The notes under the pieces: model-generated
Told to the model about the DNA's origin: nothing
Database searches by the model: none
The model's input: only the letters and a program-made list of their open reading frames with translations
From: Oceanococcus atlanticus
GTDB lineage: Bacteria; Pseudomonadota; Gammaproteobacteria; Nevskiales; Oceanococcaceae
NCBI RefSeq assembly: GCF_002088235.1
Contig: NZ_AQQV01000002.1
Span: 682,001 to 746,000, forward strand
Direction of reading: 5' to 3'
DNA length: 64,000 bases
Part shown: in pieces, positions 54,859 to 62,057 of the stretch
Layout: every line of letters starts with the position of its first letter
How positions within the stretch are numbered: position 1 is the first letter of the stretch
Position numbers and translations under genes: made by a program

Positions 54859-54885
54859 TTGACACCGTCAATTTAACACTGTCAA
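54859..54885. promoter_or_regulatory. Tandem TetR operator-like sites
   Basis: TTGACACCGTCAA (54859-54871) and TTAACACTGTCAA (54873-54885) are two near-identical 13-base inverted repeats separated by one T. They end 8 bases before the TetR start codon and lie 50 bases from the divergent StyC-like start. Such a pair would let a TetR dimer repress both directions. Confidence 0.65.
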
Positions 54886-54893
54886 ATAAATCC

Positions 54894-55538
54894 ATGGCAC
54901 GACAAAGCTTGAGCGACACGCAGGTGGAACAGCGGCGCGAGGAAATTCTCGAAGCCGCCATGCAACTGTTCGAAGACGGCGGCCTGGAGTCGGTCAGCCT
55001 GCGCAAGATCGCCGCGCGCCTGCAATGCAGCTATTCAACGCCGTACCGTTATTTCGCCAGCAAGGATGCGCTGCTCACCTCGATGCGCGCCCAGGCCTTT
55101 CGCTGGATGGAGCAGAGCATGCTGCGCGCGGTCGACACCCACCAGTCGCCGCTGCAGCGTCTCAACCTGCTGGCTGAAGCATTCATTCGCGCCGGCGTCG
55201 AACGACCGGGCCGCTATGCGCTGATGTTCTTTCGTCTGCCGGAGCCGGAAACCGGCCCTCACCTGGAAGAACTGACGGCAGCCAAGCACGCTGCGCTGGA
55301 TGTGTGCACGCGCACCGTCACCGCCGCCCACGACAGCGGTGCCTTGCACCTCCGCACTGATCCGCTGACCGCCAGCCATCTGTTCTGGGCCGGCGCGCAC
55401 GGCCTGGTATCACTGGAGATTTCCGGCCAGTTCGTGATGGGGCGCCAGCTCGATGACCTGCTGCCAGCCATGATTCAGACCCTGGTTCAGGGGCTGGAGA
55501 ATGCCAGCGCCAGCATGCAAACCAGCAACGCATCGTGA
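54894..55538 (+). CDS. TetR/AcrR-family regulator
   Basis: A 214-residue repressor. The helix-turn-helix is in VEQRREEILEAAMQLFEDGG, LESVSLRKIAARLQCSYSTP and YRYFASKDALLTSMRAQA. The C-terminal ligand domain begins after residue 60 and includes a WHG-like LFWAGAHGLVSLEI. It lies between two StyC-like genes, so its ligand may be their substrate or product. Confidence 0.92.
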   Translation: MARQSLSDTQVEQRREEILEAAMQLFEDGGLESVSLRKIAARLQCSYSTPYRYFASKDALLTSMRAQAFRWMEQSMLRAVDTHQSPLQRLNLLAEAFIRAGVERPGRYALMFFRLPEPETGPHLEELTAAKHAALDVCTRTVTAAHDSGALHLRTDPLTASHLFWAGAHGLVSLEISGQFVMGRQLDDLLPAMIQTLVQGLENASASMQTSNAS

Positions 55539-55602
55539 GATGTGACGGCTGGATCAGCCAAACCAACAGAATAACAGCCGGTGACATACAAAGGAGACCT
55601 GC

Positions 55603-56085
55603 ATGACCGCCGATCTTGAAGACACCAAACGCCTACTCGTCGGCCACGGCGCACTGCTGATTTTCATCGGTGGGGTGCTGGGTTTCGGCTTCCTGTTTTT
55701 CCTCATGGAACGCGTCGCGTTGTGGCCGTTTCCCTTCAGCATCGATGTACAGCTACCCGGCACCTATGACGCCTGGCGTATGGCCCACATGGAAGGCATC
55801 GTCAACGGCTTTGGCCTGTGGATTGCCGCGGCCGTGCTGCCGGTGTTTCCGTTTGGCGTGAAAGCGCTCAAACGTATCGCCTGGGGTCTGATCTCGGTGG
55901 GCTGGACCATCGTCATCGCCTCCGCCCTGGATCCGCTGTTTCCGGACAGCCGAGGCCTGGAATTTGGTGGCTCGGCAACCAACCAGCTCGCCTTCTTCCT
56001 GTTCTACTGGGGCGTGGTGCTGGTGATGATCATCATGGGCGTGATTGCGTGGCGCTGCCTGCGCCCGCATAAACAGCCGGACTAG
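55603..56085 (+). CDS. Styrene-oxide-isomerase (StyC)-like membrane protein 2
   Basis: A 160-residue, four-helix membrane protein. GHGALLIFIGGVLGFGF, PGTYDAWRMAHMEGIVNGF and RGLEFGG follow StyC. His62 and Asn68 match the heme ligand and active-site Asn; the Tyr position is Ser107. It is only distantly similar to the 54315 protein, so this is not a recent duplication. AAGGAGA precedes the ATG. It is transcribed with the TetR gene. Confidence 0.75.
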   Translation: MTADLEDTKRLLVGHGALLIFIGGVLGFGFLFFLMERVALWPFPFSIDVQLPGTYDAWRMAHMEGIVNGFGLWIAAAVLPVFPFGVKALKRIAWGLISVGWTIVIASALDPLFPDSRGLEFGGSATNQLAFFLFYWGVVLVMIIMGVIAWRCLRPHKQPD

Positions 56086-56241
56086 CCCCCACCCAAAATG
56101 CCACAGATGTTCCCAAGCACCGCGCGGACGGGCACAATACGCTCGCGGATGGCGATAGATTTTTAGCCAAACACGCACTCGACGAGCCGATACCTACGAT
56201 TACACACAAACGGCCGCGGGGGTGCACTGAGGAGACACAAT

Positions 56242-58557
56242 ATGGTGATTGGGCGACGCGCAGCAGCGCTGGTGGTGCTGTGGGCAGGCGCAATGCTTGC
56301 AGGATGCGGGCAAGGTGGTCGCGATGCGGCCACAGCGACAAACAGGGACGATGCGGCGGCGCCGATCATCGAAATTCTTTCCAACCGTGCCGACATGATC
56401 AGTGGCGACGACGCCCTGATCGGGATTCGTGCGCACGATGGTGCGCCACTCAATGCCATTCACGTCAGTCTGAATGGCAGCGACGTAAGCGCACTTTTCC
56501 ATCCCATGCCCGACGGCTCGCTGATGGGCCGTATTGAAGGGCTCAAGCTCGGCGAGAACACGCTCAGCGCCCGTGCCGGTGGCGCACAGGCCCAAAGCCA
56601 GATCTACAACTATCCGAATCAGGGCCCAATCTTTTCGCGTCCGGAAATCAAACGGTACCGCTGCCAGGACAGCGCCACCGACATTCACTGCAACCAACCG
56701 GCCGAATACACCTATCTGTACCGCCCCAACGCATTGGTCGACGTCCTGGATGTGGTCACCGACATCGTGCCGATCGCCGAGTTGGGCACCGAGTTGCTGC
56801 CCTACGATCCGCAGAATCCGCCCAACAACGTGGCCATGACGACCACGCAAAATGGCCAGACCGTGCCCTTCATCGTGCGTTTAGAGCGCGGCTATCAGGA
56901 TCGCGACGAATACAAGATTCTGACGCTGTTCAACCCCGATGAGGCCTGGGAGCCCTGGGCCCCGCAGCCGCAATGGAACGGCAAAATGCTGATCACCCAC
57001 GGCGGCAACTGCGGCGCAAAGTACCGCCCGGGCAGCGCCCCTTTGGATGACTATTCCGGCACCTTTGGCGACCTGCCCCTGCTCGAACCCAGCTATATCT
57101 ACGCGCTGGGTCAGGGCTATGCCGTGCTCTCGACCGCACTGGCCAACACCGGACACAACTGCGACGTAGCACTCAACGCCGAATCAATCATGATGGCCAA
57201 AGAGCGCTTCGTGGAGCAGTACGGCCCACTGCGCTACACCATCGGCACCGGTTGTTCGGGCGGCTCGATTGCCCAGCTGACCATCGCCAACGCCTATCCG
57301 GGTCTCTACCAGGGCTTGCTGGTTATGTGCGCCTATCCCGACTCGTTGTCGGCAGGCCTGCAGTTCGCCGATCTGCATCTCATGCGCAAGTACTTTGAGG
57401 CGCCCGCGCGCTGGGCACCCGGCGTGATCTGGAACCCGCTGCTGTGGGGGCCGGTTGAAGGCCATCTGACCCACCTCAACGCCATCGTCGCTGACGAAGG
57501 TCTGTTCAAAGCTGCCACCCAAACCACCGGTGATTGCTTTGCCGAAAATACCTACGATCCCGAAACCAACCCCACCGGGCAACGTTGCGGCATTCTCGAG
57601 TGGATTCCGCACATCCTCGGACAACGCTCTCCCGAGGTCTGGTCGGATATCGAAAAGCAGGTCGGCTACGGTTTCACCGGCATTCCGCTGGGCAACACCG
57701 GTGTTCAGTACGGTCTCAAAGCACTGCGAGCGGGTTTGATCACACCGGCCATGTTTGTCGATCTGAACGTCAAGATCGGCGGTCTCGACATCGATATGCA
57801 ACCGCAGGAAGCGCGCACGCGTGCCGACAACCCGGCCGTAGGCAATGCCTATCGCAGTGGCATGATCAACATGACCAACAATCTGGATACCGTGCCGATC
57901 CTGAATTTTGTCGGCCCGGACCCCGGCATTGCGCACGACGCCCTGCACGCCTGGTGGATACGCTGGCGCATTGAGCGCGAGCACGGCAGCGCACGCAATC
58001 ATGTGATGTGGGCCGGCCCGGTGCCGCTGCTGGGCGATCTGTCCTATGTGTACAAAGGCCTGGATGCGATGGATCGCTGGCTGTCCAATATCGAAGCCGA
58101 TCTGAGCGACACGCCGCTGCCAGACAAAATCTCCCGCAACCGGCCTGGTGATATTCAGGACCAGTGCGCCGTGGTTGCCGGGCAACCGATCCTCGGCGAG
58201 GTTTGCGTCGATTTACTGCGCCCGCTATACGCTTATGGCACCCCACGCACCGTAGCCGGCGATACGCAAACGGCGGACAACTTTGATTGTCAGCTCAAAC
58301 CCATGGATCGCAATGACGACTATGGGCTTGTGCCGTTCACCGACGCGCAGTGGGAGCAATTGCAGAGTGCTTTCCCTGATGGTGTGTGCGACTACCGCGC
58401 GCCGGGCAAGAACAAGCAGAAGACGGTGTCGTGGCTGACCTACGTGGACAACAGCGGTCGCATGATCGTGGGTGGCGAACCGCTACCGCCAGCGCCGGCC
58501 CGGTCCGCCACAGGCACCCAGGCCGCAGCCTTCGTCTACCCGATCCGCGACCGTTGA
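56242..58557 (+). CDS. DUF6351 family lipoprotein, hydrolase-like
   Basis: A 771-residue lipoprotein with signal peptide and lipobox LAGC (about residues 18-21). An Ig-like domain (residues 40-120) is followed by a large alpha/beta-hydrolase-like region with MLITHGGNCGAKY and the nucleophile-elbow-like GTGCSGGSIAQ. Several Cys pairs suggest disulfides. DUF6351 proteins have no assigned substrate; ester or polyester hydrolysis is possible. It is downstream of the StyC-like gene but has its own 156-base leader. Confidence 0.85.
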   Translation: MVIGRRAAALVVLWAGAMLAGCGQGGRDAATATNRDDAAAPIIEILSNRADMISGDDALIGIRAHDGAPLNAIHVSLNGSDVSALFHPMPDGSLMGRIEGLKLGENTLSARAGGAQAQSQIYNYPNQGPIFSRPEIKRYRCQDSATDIHCNQPAEYTYLYRPNALVDVLDVVTDIVPIAELGTELLPYDPQNPPNNVAMTTTQNGQTVPFIVRLERGYQDRDEYKILTLFNPDEAWEPWAPQPQWNGKMLITHGGNCGAKYRPGSAPLDDYSGTFGDLPLLEPSYIYALGQGYAVLSTALANTGHNCDVALNAESIMMAKERFVEQYGPLRYTIGTGCSGGSIAQLTIANAYPGLYQGLLVMCAYPDSLSAGLQFADLHLMRKYFEAPARWAPGVIWNPLLWGPVEGHLTHLNAIVADEGLFKAATQTTGDCFAENTYDPETNPTGQRCGILEWIPHILGQRSPEVWSDIEKQVGYGFTGIPLGNTGVQYGLKALRAGLITPAMFVDLNVKIGGLDIDMQPQEARTRADNPAVGNAYRSGMINMTNNLDTVPILNFVGPDPGIAHDALHAWWIRWRIEREHGSARNHVMWAGPVPLLGDLSYVYKGLDAMDRWLSNIEADLSDTPLPDKISRNRPGDIQDQCAVVAGQPILGEVCVDLLRPLYAYGTPRTVAGDTQTADNFDCQLKPMDRNDDYGLVPFTDAQWEQLQSAFPDGVCDYRAPGKNKQKTVSWLTYVDNSGRMIVGGEPLPPAPARSATGTQAAAFVYPIRDR

Positions 58558-58563
58558 AATCCG

Positions 58564-58591
58564 GGGCCGCGCTGCCGACGCAGCGCGGCCC
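58564..58591. terminator. GC-rich hairpin between convergent genes
   Basis: GGGCCGCGCTGC and GCAGCGCGGCCC form a perfect 12-base stem with loop CGAC. There is no T-run. It lies between the stops of the DUF6351 and AEC genes and could serve both. Confidence 0.65.
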
Positions 58592-59490
58592 TAACCCAGC
58601 ATCAGGTGCCAGGCCGGCACGCTGAGCAGGGACAGCAATATGCCGAAGGCCAGCACCGCGTTGGCCAACGGCGGGTCCAGATGATGCTGATCGGCCAGAA
58701 TGGCGGCTGAAATCATCGGTGCCATGGCCGCCTCCAGGACCCCGACATGCAGGGTCTGGCCGGACGAGCCGGCCACCACGCCCAGCGCCAGCGCGAGCAA
58801 AGGCGCCAGCAACAACTTCCACGACAGCCCCAGTACCACCGGCAATGCCTGATCCCGGCTGATGCGCGGTCGAAAACGCAGCCCGACCGAGAACAGGGCC
58901 AAAGGCGTCAAGGTCTGACCGATCGGCTGCAACACCCCGTTGACCGGCGCCGGCCAGCCACCCAGCAAACCCACCACCAGCGCCGCCAGCAGGGCCAAAA
59001 ATGGCGGAAAGCGCAGCACTCGCCTGCCAATCTCGCTCGCATTGGCCGGCTTGCCGGAATACATCGCGGCAACCACCGCGCCACCCACCGCCAAGGCCAC
59101 AAAGCAGCCCAGCTGATCGGCGATCACCGCCAGAGCCAGCGCATCCTGACCGCGCAGGGCATCGATCATCGGATAACCCATGAACGAGGTGTTGCCCAGG
59201 CCACACACCAGCACCAGCGCACCAATGCGTGCCCGACTCCAGTTCAGGCGTCGTCCCAGCCCTTCAAACAGCAGCCAGGCGCCGCCAAACACCAGCCACT
59301 GCGAGGCCACCAGGAACCACAGACTGGGGTCGAGGTGAATGCGCGGGACCAGATAAAGCACCAGCGCCGGCAGGGCGATGTTGATGACCCACCAGTTGAG
59401 CATCTGGGCCAGACCGATGGGCGGCTGCGCCCAACGCGCGACCGCAGCGCCGAGTGCCAGACAGGTCAGTAACAGCCAGAATGCATCCAT
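58591..59490 (-). CDS. AEC-family transporter
   Basis: A 299-residue membrane protein with about 10 segments (MDAFWLLLTCLALGAAVARW, LNWWVINIALPALVLYLV, GLGNTSFMGYPMIDALRG, and the final AILADQHHLDPPLANAVLAF). AEC proteins are auxin-efflux-carrier relatives that export organic acids or similar compounds. The ATG at 59490 fits; an in-frame start at 59544 adds a leader with no membrane features. Confidence 0.9.
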   Translation of the reverse strand: MDAFWLLLTCLALGAAVARWAQPPIGLAQMLNWWVINIALPALVLYLVPRIHLDPSLWFLVASQWLVFGGAWLLFEGLGRRLNWSRARIGALVLVCGLGNTSFMGYPMIDALRGQDALALAVIADQLGCFVALAVGGAVVAAMYSGKPANASEIGRRVLRFPPFLALLAALVVGLLGGWPAPVNGVLQPIGQTLTPLALFSVGLRFRPRISRDQALPVVLGLSWKLLLAPLLALALGVVAGSSGQTLHVGVLEAAMAPMISAAILADQHHLDPPLANAVLAFGILLSLLSVPAWHLMLG

Positions 59491-59557
59491 GAACGGGCAG
59501 CGTGTGAAATAAAGCCGACTATGATGACGCGTCGGCCCGAGCACTCACAAGCGCGGC

Positions 59558-60202
59558 TCAGTCGGCCCGCGGCAGGGCATCACGCTGCTCGCGGGCAAAA
59601 CGCAGCAAGGCGTGGCTGCCGCGCAGGCCGAGCTTGCGCAAGATATGTGCCCGGTGATTGTCCACCGTGCGGATGCTGATATTGAGCAGGTCCGCGATCT
59701 CGCGGCTGCTGTGGTAATCCGCAACCAGATCCAGAACTCTGCGCTCGGCGGCGGTCAAGCCTGCCAGCGGACTCTGGGCTCGCGGATCGCCGAGTTCATC
59801 CAGGGTCCAGCGAATGTCGTGCCCGACATAACGCTGCCCGCTCATCACCGCGCGCAGGCAGCGCTCCAGTTCCTCTTCCGCCTGCTCCTTGAGCAGATAA
59901 CCACGTGCGCCCAGTCTGAAGGCGCGATTGAAGTAGGCGCGTTCATCATGCATGGTCAGAACCACGCAGTCCGGCGCATCCGGCCAACGTTGAACCTGTT
60001 CCAGCACACTCAGCCCGTCCATCTGCGGCATGCTCACATCAAGCAGTGCCAGACGCGGCTGGTGCTCACGAATCAGTCGCACGGCCTGCTCGCCATCGCC
60101 CGCTTCAGCAACCACGGCAAAGTCCGCGGTGAGACCAAGAATCTCGCGCAGTCCACGGCGGAATATCGGATGGTCATCGGCGATGAGCACGCTGATGTTC
60201 AT
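59558..60202 (-). CDS. NarL/FixJ-family response regulator
   Basis: A 214-residue regulator. The receiver has DDHPIFRRGL, phospho-acceptor Asp55 in LALLDVSMPQ, and Lys in GYLLKEQ. The LuxR-type helix-turn-helix has LTAAERRVLDLVADYHSSRE and ISIRTVDNHRAHILRKLG. It overlaps the kinase gene by 4 bases. The ATG at 60202 gives the canonical start. Confidence 0.94.
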   Translation of the reverse strand: MNISVLIADDHPIFRRGLREILGLTADFAVVAEAGDGEQAVRLIREHQPRLALLDVSMPQMDGLSVLEQVQRWPDAPDCVVLTMHDERAYFNRAFRLGARGYLLKEQAEEELERCLRAVMSGQRYVGHDIRWTLDELGDPRAQSPLAGLTAAERRVLDLVADYHSSREIADLLNISIRTVDNHRAHILRKLGLRGSHALLRFAREQRDALPRAD

Positions 60203-61947
60203 GTCAGTGGCGCCTCGAGCGTGACCTGGGTGCCACCCTGTGGCCTGGTCTGCACAGTCAAACAAGCATTCAGGCGCATCGCACGGTCGTGCATACCCGG
60301 TATGCCCTGCCCGCACCGGGCGGCGTGCTCGGCAAAGCCGTGGCCATCATCCTCAATCCGCAGCCGATAGTGATCCTGATCCGCCTGCAAGGCCAGATGC
60401 ACGTGCCGGGCCTGCGCGTGACGCAAAGCATTGCTGATCGCTTCCTGGGCAATACGGTAGACCTGCAAAGCATCGCGCCGACTCAGCGGCACATCGTGCA
60501 GATCGTGGGTACAGCGCAAGCGGGCGCTGTCACAGGCCGTTTCCAGCATCGCCTGCAGGGCCTCAACCAGGCCCAGACGATCGAGCTGCGAGGGGTACAG
60601 ATTGGCTGAGACACGCCGCGTTTCACGGATCGTTTCACGCACCTCGTGCTGTAACGCGCGGACCTCCGGTGCGGCCATGCCACGCAAGCTCATCAAGATG
60701 GTCAGCAGGCGCTGGCCAATACCGTCGTGAAGTTCCTGGGCGATGCGTCTGCGCTCGGCGTCCTGCACGTCCAACAAGGCCTGGGCACCGCGCTCACGTT
60801 GCTGGGCCAGCGCGTGGGTGGCGCGCTCCTTTTCCACATTGAGCAGATTGATCCGATCGGCCAAGGCAAATGACAGCAGCATGGCCTCGGCCATGGTCCC
60901 GATCTGATAGGCATGCTCGCTCAGCCAACTGGCCGGCAGAAACCCGGCCGTGCGCAAGGACAGCAAGGCCGCCCCCGGCATGAAGGCGCAGTAGCCCAGC
61001 AGCAGAAAACGCGCCTGACGCTCACCGGCACGCAAGGCCTGCACCAGGGTCAGCGGAAACACCACGCTGCACACGGCCACACTCAGCAACAGCATCAGCA
61101 TGGCCGTACGGTAGGTCAGCGGGGTCAGCAGCGCCGCCACGACCGCCACCAGCATCAAGCCGCAAAGCATCTTGTGCAGTGTCGGCGCCCAGCGCCGCGC
61201 GCGCGCCATGTCGGACACGAAGGCCGCACCAAAGCCCAGTGTGGCGGCCAGCCCGAGCAGGGTTGCAAGATGTGCAAACAAGCCTGCATGTGGCCATAGC
61301 AACCAGTGGCCGTGACCACTGTAGGCGACCTGAAACAGCAGCAGGCCCAGCAGATACAGCACATAGTTCAGATAGGCACGATCACGAAAGGCCAGCCACA
61401 AAAACGCGTTGTAGATCGCCAGCGCAAACAGCACGGCGTAGTAAAACCCGTACGCCAGCTGGTTACGCCCATCCTGGCGCCAGAACGCCCGCTCATCCCA
61501 CAGCTGCAGTGGCACATTGACCGCGCCGCTTGATGCCACCCGCAGATACAAGGGTCCGGCGAAATCTGGTTCGATCGCAAAGATCGGCTGCGGATGGGCA
61601 ATCTCGCGACTGGACATCGGTGTGAAATCGCCCGCTGAGGCCGTTTGCCAGCGGCCTTGCAGGTTCCGCCGAAAGACCTCGAGCTGGTCGTTCTGCGAAT
61701 ACGGCACGACCAGCAGCCGCGCATTGGCCGCAGCCGCAAGATCAATGCGCATCCACCAAACCGAGTCACTCAGCCCGGCATTCAGACCGCGCTGCGCATC
61801 CGTCGAGGCGTGGGCAAGGCCGTCCAGCTGCGCCGCAGCCTGCTCAATCGACATGCGCCCGGCCTCATCCTCGAGCACGGCAAAGTCCGGCGTAAGCCAC
61901 GCTGCTGCAAGCATGCCGAGCCCCACCCCGAATACCGCAAAGTCCAC
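60199..61947 (-). CDS. 7TMR-DISM sensor histidine kinase
   Basis: A 582-residue kinase. A signal-like N terminus leads to a periplasmic 7TMR-DISM extracellular domain (to about 180), seven membrane segments (about 185-390), a short coiled coil and a HisKA_3 domain with the acceptor His in RRRIAQELHDGIGQRL. The HATPase part has QEAISNALRHA and EDDGHGF. The GTG at 61947 gives VDFAVFGVGLGML; longer readings overlap the neighbouring gene. Such kinases sense small carbohydrates or lipids; the ligand here is unknown. Confidence 0.88.
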   Translation of the reverse strand: MDFAVFGVGLGMLAAAWLTPDFAVLEDEAGRMSIEQAAAQLDGLAHASTDAQRGLNAGLSDSVWWMRIDLAAAANARLLVVPYSQNDQLEVFRRNLQGRWQTASAGDFTPMSSREIAHPQPIFAIEPDFAGPLYLRVASSGAVNVPLQLWDERAFWRQDGRNQLAYGFYYAVLFALAIYNAFLWLAFRDRAYLNYVLYLLGLLLFQVAYSGHGHWLLWPHAGLFAHLATLLGLAATLGFGAAFVSDMARARRWAPTLHKMLCGLMLVAVVAALLTPLTYRTAMLMLLLSVAVCSVVFPLTLVQALRAGERQARFLLLGYCAFMPGAALLSLRTAGFLPASWLSEHAYQIGTMAEAMLLSFALADRINLLNVEKERATHALAQQRERGAQALLDVQDAERRRIAQELHDGIGQRLLTILMSLRGMAAPEVRALQHEVRETIRETRRVSANLYPSQLDRLGLVEALQAMLETACDSARLRCTHDLHDVPLSRRDALQVYRIAQEAISNALRHAQARHVHLALQADQDHYRLRIEDDGHGFAEHAARCGQGIPGMHDRAMRLNACLTVQTRPQGGTQVTLEAPLT

Positions 61948-62057
61948 GCCACCCCCGTTTGCGCTGCGACACGCCAAACCGCATCCATCGCGCCCACCTT
62001 CTTGTGCCCGATGATGACCCAGCCGGCCGTCAAGTTCATCTCGGCCTGACGGCGGGC

